Positions 38,168-50,812 of a stretch of DNA of 64,000 bases are shown one piece after another. Both the position numbers and the translations under genes were made by a program. This stretch comes from Halomonas rhizosphaerae (GTDB lineage Bacteria; Pseudomonadota; Gammaproteobacteria; Pseudomonadales; Halomonadaceae). How positions within the stretch are numbered: position 1 is the stretch's first letter; each line of letters starts with the position of its first letter. The notes beneath the pieces are model-generated. The model ran no database searches and was not told where the DNA came from. It was given only the letters and a program-made list of their open reading frames with translations. The stretch spans positions 62,001-126,000 of the forward strand of contig NZ_JASCQP010000035.1 of assembly GCF_030010555.1 (NCBI RefSeq), given 5' to 3'.

Positions 38168-39226
38168 TCAGCCTATCCGGTAGGACGAGGGCAACTCGGC
38201 CAGCAGGCCGCGGCCGCCGGCCAGGGTCAAAGCCAGGTCGTGTAGGCCATCCCACAGCGGCACGCTGCTGCCCCCCTTGATCGCAAGGTCCAGGCGCTGG
38301 GCGAAGAGCAGCAGCTTGTGCAGTCGCTTCAGGGGCAGCCGGGTGATGGCCTGCTGGTAGGCCGGGCGGCGCTTCTCGAAGATCGGCGGCTTCTGGGCCT
38401 TGCAGGCATGCTCCAGGCTCTGGCCCTGGTCGAGGTGCTGCTGGAGCGAGAGCAGGAGGCGCAGCTCCCGGGACAGCGCCCATAGCACGATGGGCGCCTC
38501 GACCCCCTCGCCGCGCAGGCCGGCCATGATCCGCGTGACTCGGGCTCGCTCGCCCTTGAGACAGGCGTCCATCAGGGTGAAGACGTCATAGCGGGCACTG
38601 TCCTCCACGCCACCGGCGACTTCCCGGGGGCCGACCCGAGCGCCCGCTGGCAGCATCAGGGCCAGCTTCTGCAACTCCTGATCGGCGGCGAGCAGGTTGC
38701 CCTCGGTGCGCTCGCCGAGCAGTCGGGCGGCATCGAGGTCCAGGGAGAGGCCGTGGCGGGAGGCTCGGTCGCGCAGCCAGAAGCCCAGGCGTGAGGGATC
38801 CACCGGCCAGACTGGGACGAAGAGCCCGAGCTTGTCCAGGGCCTTGAACCAGGCGCTCTTCTGCTCGCGGTAGTCGAGCTTGCCGGTGGAGAGCAGCAGG
38901 ACGTCGTCGCTGCCCTTGAGGGACTCGGCGTAGTCGCGCAGCGCCTTGGCGCCTTCCTGGCCGGGCTTGCCACTGCTCAGTCGCACCTCGATAAGCCGCC
39001 GCGTGGCGAACAGCGAGAGGCTGGCGGCGGCCTCGGTCAGGCGCCCCCAGGCGAAGTTGGCCTCCACGTGCAGGATCTCGCGCTCCTCGACCCCGGCCTG
39101 GCGGGCGGCGGCGCGAACGGCGTCGCAGGCCTCCATGTGCTGCAGCGGCTCCTCGCCGGATACGATCACCACCGGGGGCAGCTTCCTGGCCAGCGCATCC
39201 TCGAGCTTGTCGGCGAATATCTTCAC
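38168..39226 (-). CDS. holA: DNA polymerase III subunit delta
   Basis: A 352-residue clamp-loader subunit (E. coli HolA 343). The N-terminus MKIFADKLEDAL and PPVVIVSGEEPLQHMEACDAVR, and the later LFATRRLIEVRL and GNLLAADQELQKLAL, are typical. Delta opens the beta clamp during loading. It follows lptE by 24 bases and leuS before that, the conserved leuS-lptE-holA order of gammaproteobacteria. The end lies close to a REP-like sequence. Confidence 0.95.
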   Translation of the reverse strand: MKIFADKLEDALARKLPPVVIVSGEEPLQHMEACDAVRAAARQAGVEEREILHVEANFAWGRLTEAAASLSLFATRRLIEVRLSSGKPGQEGAKALRDYAESLKGSDDVLLLSTGKLDYREQKSAWFKALDKLGLFVPVWPVDPSRLGFWLRDRASRHGLSLDLDAARLLGERTEGNLLAADQELQKLALMLPAGARVGPREVAGGVEDSARYDVFTLMDACLKGERARVTRIMAGLRGEGVEAPIVLWALSRELRLLLSLQQHLDQGQSLEHACKAQKPPIFEKRRPAYQQAITRLPLKRLHKLLLFAQRLDLAIKGGSSVPLWDGLHDLALTLAGGRGLLAELPSSYRIG

Positions 39227-39250
39227 GACAGTACCTTCACGAAAGCACCT

Positions 39251-39742
39251 TCACGGCGTGTCCAGCGCGCGCAGGCGGTCCATCAGTTGGCGCACGGCCG
39301 CTTCTCGCAGCCGATCACGAGTGGCCTCGCGCAGGTCATCCTGGGCCAGCAGTTCGTCATCGTTGACCGTCAGGCGCTCACTGACCTCCAGGCGCTGCTG
39401 GTCGAGCAGGTAGGCACCGTCGTCGCGGCGTTGCACCGAGAAGGGCACCTCCAGGCTCATCTCCAGTTCACGCGGCCCGCTTTCGAGCACGCTCAGGCGC
39501 CGCTCACGGAAGCGCTCCGCGCCCAGGTTGAGCACTCGGTCCGCCTGGTCATCGATCCGGGTGCCGGCCCGCTCCAGTCGGCGGGTGACCAGCCGGGCCA
39601 ACTCGCTGTCCGTGCCCTCCAGGGCCAGGGACTCGATGGTCACCAGCGGCTGGTCGAGGCCGCGCAGGCGAAAGCCGCAGGCGGCCAGCGCCAGGGAGGC
39701 GCCGGCGGCGAGGCCGAGTTGTAGTAGGGTTCGGCGCTGCAT
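39251..39742 (-). CDS. lptE: LPS-assembly lipoprotein LptE
   Basis: A 163-residue outer-membrane lipoprotein with lipobox LAAC before GFRLRG, the usual LptE start of the mature part. LptE plugs the LptD barrel that inserts lipopolysaccharide into the outer leaflet. It lies between leuS (27 bases upstream) and holA, as in E. coli. Sequence is divergent, as usual for this family, so assignment rests on lipobox, size, the CGFRLRG stretch and gene order. Confidence 0.9.
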   Translation of the reverse strand: MQRRTLLQLGLAAGASLALAACGFRLRGLDQPLVTIESLALEGTDSELARLVTRRLERAGTRIDDQADRVLNLGAERFRERRLSVLESGPRELEMSLEVPFSVQRRDDGAYLLDQQRLEVSERLTVNDDELLAQDDLREATRDRLREAAVRQLMDRLRALDTP

Positions 39743-39769
39743 GAGTCTCTCCCCGTCAGGGTGCGGCGT

Positions 39770-42502
<2,733 letters not shown>

Positions 42503-42600
42503 TTACTGGCTGGCCGCTAGGATACCCCAGCATGGCGGCCGGCGGCTACGGGGCAGCGCCGCCTGGCCGGACGCCCCAATCGCGATTCGAGGAGATCAGC

Positions 42601-43116
42601 ATGAGCGAGCACAAGGACCCGCACCAGGAACACCGCCTTCGCGAGGGCTACGAGCGCATGCTCGACCGGCTGCGCGAGGGGGCCGACGAGCTGACCTGGG
42701 AGAACCTGCAGCAGGAGCTCGACGAGGCGGTGGAGTTCGAGGCCGAGCTGGAGGAGTTCACCAAGGACGAACTGTCGCTGCTGCGCGCCTGGGTCGAGCG
42801 CGATCTGAAGGAGATGCGTCGCTACCTCAATGCTGGCGGCGATAGCGTGGCCACCTGGCTGGGGATCGACCTCTCCATGCTGTCACGCAAGGTGGTGGAG
42901 TCACTGCTTTCCATCGCCGATCGCAGCGTGATCGAGCGGGAACAGCTCGAGGATGACCTGGAGGCGTCACGCGCCGACTATGTCGCCGGCGAGATGGCCG
43001 TCCCAGGGCGCATGGCCTGCGTGCACTGTGAAGCCATCGTGGAGCTGGAAGGGGTGACGCGGATCGAGCCCTGTCACCAGTGTGGCCATCGCTACTTCGT
43101 GCGTGCACCGAAGTAG
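42601..43116 (+). CDS. Zinc-ribbon protein of the YbeL family
   Basis: A 171-residue cytoplasmic protein. It has a highly charged helical N-terminal part with coiled-coil potential, then a C-terminal zinc ribbon with two CxxC knuckles (ACVHCEA and EPCHQCGHRYF). This is the YbeL/DUF1451 architecture; in E. coli ybeL also lies next to leuS. The ATG at 42601 has GAGGAGA upstream; a longer frame reaches 42355 but lacks family similarity. Function unknown. Confidence 0.88.
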   Translation: MSEHKDPHQEHRLREGYERMLDRLREGADELTWENLQQELDEAVEFEAELEEFTKDELSLLRAWVERDLKEMRRYLNAGGDSVATWLGIDLSMLSRKVVESLLSIADRSVIEREQLEDDLEASRADYVAGEMAVPGRMACVHCEAIVELEGVTRIEPCHQCGHRYFVRAPK

Positions 43117-43208
43117 ATTCTCTCCCGACAGAGGCAATCCCATCGCAACTTCAGATCGCGATGGCGCCGGTAGGCGCCCAGGATAACCCCACCGCCGCTG
43201 CGCGGCGG

Positions 43209-43250
43209 ATCGCGACGCAAGTCGAGGCGTCGAACCGTTCGCTCCTACTG
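43209..43250 (-). repeat. REP-like sequence, minus orientation
   Basis: On the minus strand it contains GGAGCGAACGGTTCGACGCC and ends in GTCGCGAT. It shares 15 identical bases (GAGCGAACGGTTCGA) with the plus-orientation copy at 44668-44707; the two flank one gene as an inverted pair. The core CGAAC-G-GTTCG is itself palindromic. Confidence 0.7.
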
Positions 43251-43268
43251 GGCGGCCTCTTCACTACC

Positions 43269-44597
43269 TTAAAGGCTTGCCTCCATTACCAGGATGGCAC
43301 CCACCACCAGCAGCGTCATGATGGCGGCATAGCCAAGGTTATGGCACATCATCGTCGTCCCGCTGACGCCGTAGCGCCCCTGCAGCGAGAGGTTGATGCC
43401 GGAAAGGGGGCCGACGCTGGTCCCCACCGCCCAGGAGGCCAGGGCCACGAAGGCGAAAAGGGTCTGCCGGCCGGCGTCCAGATCGAGCATCGAGGCGAGT
43501 ACCGACACGCCGATGATGGGGTGGAGCCCGGCCACGGCACTGACGACGATGGCCAGGAAGCTGGCGATGGCCTCCAGCGGGCCGAACTGGCCGAAGAGCG
43601 TCCAGGTGCTGCCGGTGGCGGCAGTAATGAACGTCGAGAGTCCCAGGGTCAGCAGCCCTGCGCAGAGGAACAGCGAGATCTCGCCTCTCATGGCCGGCAG
43701 TCGAGTGAGGGTGTGCTGATGGACCCGGTGAAGTGTCCAGTGCGGCCCGCGGGGCAGGTTGGCGAGCAGCGCCACGCCCGGCAACAGGAAGGTGATGATG
43801 CTGACGATGGAGAGCCTGGGCGTGATGACGTAATGGAACAGCATCACCAGCGCCGCCATGCTCACCGGCATCAGCAGGCTGCGCGGCGACAGCGAGAAGC
43901 CGGCGGTTTCGGTGAGCTCGAAACGGCGCGAGAGCTCCCCGACCGTCAGCATGCCCGACACCATGGCCAGGGGCAGGCCGAAGGTGAGGATCGTGGCGTA
44001 GTGCATCGCTGGTGCCAGGGTCATGACCACCCCCATGGAGGCGAAGAAGGGCGACCAGAGCGCGGCACTGGAAAGGCCGCGGTTGAGGCCCAGTAGCTGG
44101 GGCGTGGAGAGCGGTGCGCGGCGTTCCAGGCGATCGCCGACCATGAACACCGTGGAGAGATTGAGGATCGAGCCGAGCAGGTGGACGCCCAGCCAGGTGC
44201 CTAGCATGCCGCGGGCCCCGGTCAGCGCCTTGCCGGGGGGGCGTGACCGCCCGCGCAGGTTGCCGATCAGGCCAATGAAGCTGACCCCGACCAGCATGGC
44301 GACCACGTAGGTGTTGCCGTCGAGGATGCCTGGCCAGTCGATTTTGGCACCGTGCCAGGTGCGAGCCAGGATAAGCAGCCCCAGGCCAAGGGCGGCGAGT
44401 ATGCCCGCTTGGCGCCGTGTGCGCCGGGGGATATCGATCCACAGCAGGGCCGTGGCCAGCCACAGGCAGTAGCTCACCGCATGTGCCAGCGGGAGCAGGT
44501 TCGTGAACTGCGCCACCTGGAGGACCAGCCCGGCAAGGACCAGCCCGCCGGCCAGGGCGTGGCGAGGTGTGATCGGCGATGCAGCGTTGTCGGGCAC
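43269..44597 (-). CDS. Multi-spanning membrane protein, transporter-like, unassigned
   Basis: A 442-residue protein with about eleven to twelve predicted helices. Stretches such as GNTYVVAMLVGVSFIGLIGN, SSAALWSPFFASMGVVMTLAPAMHYATIL and LHPIIGVSVLASML, with a Gly/Pro-rich re-entrant-like segment, recall ion-transporter-superfamily permeases, but I cannot name a family. The GTG at 44597 has AGGA ten bases upstream. It stands alone between two genes of other function and is bracketed by inverted REP-like sequences. Substrate unknown. Confidence 0.75.
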   Translation of the reverse strand: MPDNAASPITPRHALAGGLVLAGLVLQVAQFTNLLPLAHAVSYCLWLATALLWIDIPRRTRRQAGILAALGLGLLILARTWHGAKIDWPGILDGNTYVVAMLVGVSFIGLIGNLRGRSRPPGKALTGARGMLGTWLGVHLLGSILNLSTVFMVGDRLERRAPLSTPQLLGLNRGLSSAALWSPFFASMGVVMTLAPAMHYATILTFGLPLAMVSGMLTVGELSRRFELTETAGFSLSPRSLLMPVSMAALVMLFHYVITPRLSIVSIITFLLPGVALLANLPRGPHWTLHRVHQHTLTRLPAMRGEISLFLCAGLLTLGLSTFITAATGSTWTLFGQFGPLEAIASFLAIVVSAVAGLHPIIGVSVLASMLDLDAGRQTLFAFVALASWAVGTSVGPLSGINLSLQGRYGVSGTTMMCHNLGYAAIMTLLVVGAILVMEASL

Positions 44598-44667
44598 TGA
44601 ACTGAGTTCCTGACGAAAATGATGAGCAGTCTAAATAATCTACTGGGAGTTTGTACCTTTGCTGGCG

Positions 44668-44707
44668 GCAGGAGCGAACGGTTCGATGCCCCGCCTGGCG
44701 TTGCGAT
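44668..44707 (+). repeat. REP-like sequence, plus orientation
   Basis: Contains GGAGCGAACGGTTCGATGCC and ends in GTTGCGAT. It is the mirror partner of the copy at 43209-43250 across the membrane-protein gene. It lies between the convergent-side end of the LysR gene and the start of the membrane-protein gene. Confidence 0.7.
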
Positions 44708-44725
44708 GAACCAGGTCAGTCGTGT

Positions 44726-45619
44726 TCAGCCCCACTCCCTGGCCGCCGGCTCGCGTGCGGCATCGAGCTGGGCGAGCATGGCCCGGGCCGGGTTGGATAG
44801 GGTGCGGCTGCGATGCACGAGATAGCCCAGGGGGCGGTGGATGGGGGGATGGTCGACGTCCAGCTCGTGCAGTTCGCCGGCCACCAGGCGCTCCGGCAGC
44901 AGGCTCCACCCCAGGCCGATGGCGGTCATCATCTTCAGTGTCTCCAGGTAGTTGGTGGAAAGCGCCACCGGCAGGTCCAGTCCGGCGGAGGCGAAGCGTG
45001 ACTCGATCAGGCCGCGGGTGAAGGTCATCGGGCCGGGCAGTACCGCGTCGAAGGCACACAACTCCTGAAGGGCCAGACGTCCCCGGCCGGCGAGGGGGTG
45101 GTCGGAAGCACAGACGAAGCACAGTCGGTCGATCCACACCGGTACCACCTGGAGTTGCGAATCGGGATGCGGTGCCAGGGTGACCACGGCCATCTCGAGC
45201 TCGCCGTCCAGCACCCCCTGATAGGCGAGCTCGGAATCCAGGAAGTGCAGGTCGAGCCGCACATCCGTGTGTTCGCGGGTATAGGCCTTGAGCAACGGCG
45301 GAAGCCGGTGCAGACCGATATGGTGGCTGGTGGCCAACGTCAGGCTGCCAGCCACGCTACCCTCGAGGTTGCCCAGCGCCCGGCGGCTGTCGTCGACCAT
45401 CACTAGGATCTGTCGCGCCCGGGGCAGCAGTACCCGACCGGCTTCGGTGAGGCTCACGCGCCGACCGATACGGTCGAACAGCCGGGCATCGATCTGGCCC
45501 TCCAGCACGGCGATGCGCTTGCTGACAGCCGGCTGGGTCAGGTGCAGTTGCTCGGCGGCGCGGGAAAAGCTCCCGCTGTCGGCCACGGCGAGAAAGGCCT
45601 GTAGGCTCTGCGTATCCAT
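44726..45619 (-). CDS. LysR-family regulator divergent from leuC
   Basis: A 297-residue LysR regulator beginning MDTQSLQAFLAVADSGSFSRAAEQLHLTQPAVSKRI, a clear helix-turn-helix, then an effector domain (~90-295). A longer frame from 45718 gives an unlikely N-terminus, so ATG 45619 is used. It is divergent from leuC with about 290 bases between that hold candidate operators and a copy of the 95-bp element. Control of leu genes is plausible from position but unproven. Confidence 0.9.
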   Translation of the reverse strand: MDTQSLQAFLAVADSGSFSRAAEQLHLTQPAVSKRIAVLEGQIDARLFDRIGRRVSLTEAGRVLLPRARQILVMVDDSRRALGNLEGSVAGSLTLATSHHIGLHRLPPLLKAYTREHTDVRLDLHFLDSELAYQGVLDGELEMAVVTLAPHPDSQLQVVPVWIDRLCFVCASDHPLAGRGRLALQELCAFDAVLPGPMTFTRGLIESRFASAGLDLPVALSTNYLETLKMMTAIGLGWSLLPERLVAGELHELDVDHPPIHRPLGYLVHRSRTLSNPARAMLAQLDAAREPAAREWG

Positions 45620-45643
45620 GGGCGGCTCCGTGGCGAGGTTTTC

Positions 45644-45693
45644 GGATTCCTTCAAGGAATCCAATCCATAAATAACATGAATTGATTTTATGG
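45644..45693. promoter_or_regulatory. Candidate LysR operators in the lysR-leuC gap
   Basis: GGATTCCTT-C-AAGGAATCC (45644-45662) is a perfect 9-1-9 inverted repeat, 24 bases upstream of the LysR start. A second weaker repeat, CCATAAA (45666-45672) with TTTATGG (45687-45693), adjoins it in AT-rich sequence. Two adjacent dyads are typical of LysR recognition and activation sites. Which promoter they control is inference. Confidence 0.6.
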
Positions 45694-45747
45694 GCGAGGG
45701 GCGGGAAACTGTTCTCATAGCGTCGACCGCCGAGCATAAAAGTGGCG

Positions 45748-45842
45748 CCGGGGGCAGACCGGAAAGGAGGTCCTATGCCAGGGATGGCATCGGTAGCGTA
45801 CAGGGAAGTATTTACAGCGCCTCCTTGGAGGTCTGCCCCCGG
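45748..45842 (-). repeat. 95-bp intergenic element, copy B (inverted)
   Basis: The same 95-base length as the other copies, in opposite orientation. Its ends are the best-matched pair: CCGGGGGCAGACC at the left and GGTCTGCCCCCGG at the right are perfect inverted repeats of 13 bases. The central stem is ATGCCA-GGGA-TGGCAT (45775-45790). In its own sense strand the start codon of the short frame is GTA, so it has no obvious translation start. It ends 67 bases before leuC. Confidence 0.9.
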
Positions 45843-45909
45843 TAAAGCCGCGGTGGTGGTGCAATTCCGAGACCGGACACGATAGGGCCCAGGGCCCGGG
45901 AGAAACGAC

Positions 45910-47361
45910 ATGGCAGGCCAGACACTCTACGACAAGCTGTGGACACAGCACCTCGTCAAGGAGCGCGATGACGGCACCGCGCTGATCTACATCGACCGTC
46001 AACTGCTCCACGAGGTGACCTCGCCCCAGGCCTTCGAGGGCCTGCGCCTGGCGGGACGCAAGCCGTGGCGGATCGATGCCAACCTGGCCACCCCGGACCA
46101 CAACGTGCCCACCACGCTCAAGGAGCGCGCCGAGGGTAACGCCGGCATCAAGGACCCGGTGTCATTGATCCAGGTGCAGACCCTCGACGACAACTGCGTC
46201 GAGTTCGGCATCGAGGAGTTCAAGATCAACGACCCCCGCCAGGGCATCGTCCACGTGGTGGGCCCTGAGCAGGGCGCGACCCTGCCGGGGATGACCGTGG
46301 TCTGCGGTGATTCCCATACCGCTACCCACGGCGCCTTTGCCGCCCTGGCTCACGGCATCGGCACCTCCGAGGTGGAGCACGTGCTCGCCACCCAGTGCCT
46401 GCTGGCCCAGAAGATGAAGAACATGCAGGTGCGCGTCGAGGGCGAGCTCGGCACCGGCGTCACCGCCAAGGACATCGTGCTGGCCATCATCGGCAAGATC
46501 GGCACCGCCGGGGGTACGGGCTATGCCATCGAGTTCGCCGGCAGCGCCATCCGCGAGCTTTCCATGGAAGGCCGGATGACCGTCTGCAACATGGCGATCG
46601 AGGCGGGGGCTCGGGTCGGGCTGATCGCCGTGGACGACACCACCATCGACTATCTGCGCGACCGCCACTACGCCCCGACGGGCGAGCAGTGGGACGCCGC
46701 GGTGGCCGACTGGCGCAACCTGGTCTCCGATCCCGACGCGGCCTTCGACAAGGTGGTGACCCTGGATGCCGCCGAGATCGAGCCGCAGGTCTCCTGGGGC
46801 ACGAGCCCCGAGATGGTCACCGGCATCTCCGGCGAGGTGCCGGATCCGGCCGAGGCCGGCGACGAGACCATGCAGCGTGGCTACACCCGGGCACTCGAGT
46901 ACATGGGGCTGGCGCCAAAGCAGAAGATCACCGATATCCGCCTCGACAAGGTGTTCATCGGTTCCTGCACCAACTCGCGCATCGAGGATTTGCGCGAGGC
47001 GGCCAAGGTGGCGCGGGGCAAGAAGGTGGCCGACTCGATCAAGCTGGCCATGGTGGTGCCGGGCTCCGGCCTGGTGAAGCGCCAGGCCGAAGCGGAGGGC
47101 CTCGACAAGGTGTTCATCGAGGCGGGCTTCGAATGGCGTGAGCCGGGGTGTTCGATGTGCCTGGCGATGAACGCCGACAAGCTGGGTGCCGGCGAGCACT
47201 GCGCCTCCACCTCCAACCGCAACTTCGAGGGTCGCCAGGGGTTCGGCGGGCGCACCCACCTGGTCAGCCCGGCCATGGCGGCGGCCGCGGCCATCGCCGG
47301 CCACTTCGTGGATGTGAGGCAGCTTGCCGCCAATGACGACGTCCAGAGTCAGGAGGCCTGA
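45910..47361 (+). CDS. leuC: 3-isopropylmalate dehydratase large subunit
   Basis: A 483-residue aconitase-family protein for the second step of leucine synthesis (2- to 3-isopropylmalate), acting with LeuD. The start [16 protein letters not shown] is family-typical, as are [33 protein letters not shown] and the [4Fe-4S] ligands in [13 protein letters not shown] and GCSMCLAMN. It is followed immediately by leuD. A copy of the 95-bp element and a divergent LysR gene lie upstream. Confidence 0.97.
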   Translation: MAGQTLYDKLWTQHLVKERDDGTALIYIDRQLLHEVTSPQAFEGLRLAGRKPWRIDANLATPDHNVPTTLKERAEGNAGIKDPVSLIQVQTLDDNCVEFGIEEFKINDPRQGIVHVVGPEQGATLPGMTVVCGDSHTATHGAFAALAHGIGTSEVEHVLATQCLLAQKMKNMQVRVEGELGTGVTAKDIVLAIIGKIGTAGGTGYAIEFAGSAIRELSMEGRMTVCNMAIEAGARVGLIAVDDTTIDYLRDRHYAPTGEQWDAAVADWRNLVSDPDAAFDKVVTLDAAEIEPQVSWGTSPEMVTGISGEVPDPAEAGDETMQRGYTRALEYMGLAPKQKITDIRLDKVFIGSCTNSRIEDLREAAKVARGKKVADSIKLAMVVPGSGLVKRQAEAEGLDKVFIEAGFEWREPGCSMCLAMNADKLGAGEHCASTSNRNFEGRQGFGGRTHLVSPAMAAAAAIAGHFVDVRQLAANDDVQSQEA

Positions 47362-48018
47362 ATGATGAAGAAATTCGAACGCACCGAAGGCCTCGTCGCG
47401 CCGCTCGACCGGGCGAACGTCGACACCGACCTGATCATTCCCAAGCAGTTCCTCAAGTCGATCAAGCGCACCGGCTTCGGCGTCAACCTCTTCGACGAGC
47501 TGCGTTACCTCGATGAGGGTCAGCCCGGACAGGACTGCTCCCAGCGCCCGAAGAATCCCGACTTCGTGCTGAACCAGCCGCGCTATCAGGGGGCGAGCGT
47601 ACTGCTGACGCGTCGCAACTTCGGTTGCGGAAGCTCGCGCGAGCACGCGCCCTGGGCCCTGGAGGACTTCGGCTTCCGCGTGGTGATCGCCCCGAGCTTT
47701 GCCGACATCTTCTACAACAACGCCTTCAAGAATGGCCTGCTGCTGGTGACCCTGCCCGAAGAGACCGTGGACCGCCTGTTCGCCGAGGTCGAGGCGAACG
47801 AGGGCTACCGGCTCGATGTGGATCTGGAGAACCAGCGGGTGATCACGCCGTCTGGCGAGATCCTCGAGTTCGAGGTGGACGAGTTCCGCAAGCACTGCCT
47901 GCTGGAAGGCCTGGACGACATCGGGCTCACGCTGAAGGACGAGGACGCCATCCGCGACTTCGAGGAGAAGCATCGCGCGGCGCGCCCCTGGTTGTTCCGC
48001 GATTCCGCTCAGGCCTGA
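47362..48018 (+). CDS. leuD: 3-isopropylmalate dehydratase small subunit
   Basis: A 218-residue small subunit completing the active site of isopropylmalate isomerase. [39 protein letters not shown] and [15 protein letters not shown] are diagnostic. Two ATGs stand in tandem (47362, 47365) with AGGAGG five and eight bases before them; the second has the better spacing. It abuts the leuC stop. The gap to leuB is occupied by a copy of the 95-bp element. Confidence 0.97.
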   Translation: MMKKFERTEGLVAPLDRANVDTDLIIPKQFLKSIKRTGFGVNLFDELRYLDEGQPGQDCSQRPKNPDFVLNQPRYQGASVLLTRRNFGCGSSREHAPWALEDFGFRVVIAPSFADIFYNNAFKNGLLLVTLPEETVDRLFAEVEANEGYRLDVDLENQRVITPSGEILEFEVDEFRKHCLLEGLDDIGLTLKDEDAIRDFEEKHRAARPWLFRDSAQA

Positions 48019-48058
48019 TACCCTCTCACACCCTTGCCGCCGGGAGCGCGGGGCTGGT

Positions 48059-48153
48059 CCGGCGGCAGGCCTTCGAGGAGGCGCTGTGAATACTTCCCTG
48101 TACGCTACCGATGCCATCCATGGCATAGGACCTCCTCTTCGGCTTGCCCCCGG
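48059..48153 (+). repeat. 95-bp intergenic element, copy C
   Basis: Third copy, same orientation and closest to copy A (8894-8988). The ends are CCGGCGGCAGGCC and GGCTTGCCCCCGG; the central stem is ATGCCAT/ATGGCAT (48111 onward). GAGGAGG followed by GTG at 48086 opens a 29-residue frame to 48175 (VNTSLYATDAIHGIGPPLRL...), nearly the same peptide as in copy A. It lies in the leu gene string between leuD and leuB, ending 40 bases before the leuB start. Confidence 0.9.
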
Positions 48154-48193
48154 CGCCCCTGGTGCCCGGCTGTAGTCGCATAAGGACCAAGAA

Positions 48194-49273
<1,080 letters not shown>

Positions 49274-49312
49274 GCGGCCAAGCACCGAGCGGCCAAGCAG
49301 CCAAGTAGCCAA
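49274..49312 (+). repeat. GCCAAGC heptamer array after leuB
   Basis: Four GCCAAG-type units (GGCCAAGC, GGCCAAGC, GCCAAGT, GCCAAGG) interspersed with CCGAGC, beginning right after the leuB stop and running into the terminator stem. The same arrangement (stop, array, terminator) is seen after gap at 27861. Confidence 0.7.
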
Positions 49313-49354
49313 GGAAAACCTCCAGCAGAGTCGCTTGCTGGAGGTTTTCCTTTG
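49311..49354 (+). terminator. Rho-independent terminator after leuB
   Basis: AAGGAAAACCTCCAGCA (49311-49327) pairs perfectly with TGCTGGAGGTTTTCCTT (49336-49352) around an 8-base loop. The 17-bp stem ends in T-rich sequence (TTTG). Confidence 0.9.
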
Positions 49355-49408
49355 TTGCCCTAGTGGTGCGCGAGCACCATCCTGCTCGGCGCTCGGCGCC
49401 GCTTTCTG

Positions 49409-49414
49409 TATAAT
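49409..49414 (+). promoter_or_regulatory. Predicted -10 box of asd
   Basis: A perfect TATAAT 32 bases upstream of the asd ATG. The -35 region at 17 bases spacing (TCGGCG) is poor, so the promoter may need an activator or a different spacing. Confidence 0.5.
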
Positions 49415-49446
49415 GTTCCCCACATTCGATTTCTGGAGGGCTTCAC

Positions 49447-50559
49447 ATGTTGAAAGTCGGTTTTGTCGGTTGGCGTGGCATGGTCGGTTCCGTGCTGATG
49501 CAACGGATGGTCGACGATGGCGATTTCAAGGGCATCGAGCCGACCTTCTTCACGACCTCCCAGGTCGGCCAGGAGGGCCCCGATGTTGGCGTCGATGTGC
49601 CTCCGCTCAAGGACGCCTTCGACCTGGAAGCCCTCAAGTCACTGGACGTGGTCGTTACCTGCCAGGGCGGTGAGTACACCGAGAAGGTCTATGCCGACCT
49701 GCGCCAGGGTGGCTGGAAGGGCTACTGGATCGATGCCGCCAGCACCCTGCGCATGGCCGACGAGGCGACCATCGTCCTGGACCCGGTCAATCGGCACGTC
49801 ATCGATGCCCAGCTGGCGAAGGGCGCCAAGACCTTCGTTGGCGGCAACTGCACCGTCAGCCTGATGCTGATGGGTCTCGGCGGCCTCTTCGAGGCGGACC
49901 TGATCGAGTGGATGACCTCCATGACCTATCAGGCCGCCTCCGGTTCCGGCGCCAAGCACATGCGCGAGCTTCTCAACCAGATGGGCAGCCTGCGTGACAG
50001 CGTGGCCGATGAGCTCGCCGATCCGGCCAGCGCCATCCTCGACATCGACCGCAAGGTCACGGCGGCCATGCGCAGTGGTGACTTCCCCACCGACAACTTC
50101 GGTGCACCGCTGGCCGGCAGCCTGCTGCCCTGGATCGACGTCAAGCGCGACAATGGCCAGAGCAAGGAGGAGTGGAAGGGCTCCGTGGAGAGCAACAAGA
50201 TCCTCGGCCTCCAGGACAACCCGATTCCCATCGATGGGCTCTGCGTGCGCATCGGTGCCATGCGTTCCCACAGCCAGGCCTTCACCATCAAGCTCAAGAA
50301 GGACGTCCCGATCGACGAGATCGAGGATCGCCTGGCCCGTCACAACGACTGGGTCAAGGTGATCGCCAACGACAAGGACGCCACCATCGACGGCCTCACG
50401 CCCGCCGCCGTCACCGGCACGATGAGCGTCCCGGTCGGCCGCCTGCGCAAGCTGGCCATGGGGGGCGAGTATCTCTCCGCCTTCAGCGTCGGTGACCAGC
50501 TGCTGTGGGGCGCCGCCGAGCCGCTCAAGCGGATGCTGAAGATCCTGCGGGAGCAGTAA
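49447..50559 (+). CDS. asd: Aspartate-semialdehyde dehydrogenase
   Basis: A 370-residue NADPH-dependent enzyme that makes aspartate semialdehyde for lysine, threonine, methionine and diaminopimelate. The start [21 protein letters not shown] is the NADP-binding motif. The catalytic Cys135 is in [16 protein letters not shown], at the same number as in E. coli Asd, and [15 protein letters not shown] follows. GGAGGG is six bases before the ATG. It stands alone between a leuB terminator and its own strong hairpin. Confidence 0.97.
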   Translation: MLKVGFVGWRGMVGSVLMQRMVDDGDFKGIEPTFFTTSQVGQEGPDVGVDVPPLKDAFDLEALKSLDVVVTCQGGEYTEKVYADLRQGGWKGYWIDAASTLRMADEATIVLDPVNRHVIDAQLAKGAKTFVGGNCTVSLMLMGLGGLFEADLIEWMTSMTYQAASGSGAKHMRELLNQMGSLRDSVADELADPASAILDIDRKVTAAMRSGDFPTDNFGAPLAGSLLPWIDVKRDNGQSKEEWKGSVESNKILGLQDNPIPIDGLCVRIGAMRSHSQAFTIKLKKDVPIDEIEDRLARHNDWVKVIANDKDATIDGLTPAAVTGTMSVPVGRLRKLAMGGEYLSAFSVGDQLLWGAAEPLKRMLKILREQ

Positions 50560-50587
50560 CTCTCGTGCGGTTATCGATGACCGCGTG

Positions 50588-50626
50588 AACGAAAGCGGGA
50601 CGCCTTGGTGGCGTCCCGCTTTCGTT
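50588..50626 (+). terminator. Terminator after asd
   Basis: AACGAAAGCGGGACGCC (50588-50604) pairs perfectly with GGCGTCCCGCTTTCGTT (50610-50626) around a TTGGT loop. The T run is short. The remaining gap to fimV (50627-50812) is AT-richer, with no clear promoter boxes I would name. Confidence 0.85.
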
Positions 50627-50812
50627 GGTCGTTAGCGAGGGAGATTCGCGTGCCATGCGATCAATGGCTTATGTTGAAAGTATGATGACCGATGGTGATC
50701 CGGGAGCGCGCCGGCGCAGCGAATATGATACATAGTCACCATAATCACTAAGAATATACTACCAGGCACCGCCGGGTCGGCGGGGCGCAGTGGAACGACG
50801 CAAGGGAACCCG

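Noticed and set aside
43192..43208. CCGCCGC-TGC-GCGGCGG hairpin as terminator of the YbeL-like gene
   Set aside because: The stem is real, but it has no T tract and merges with the REP-like sequence, so a terminator call is not supported.
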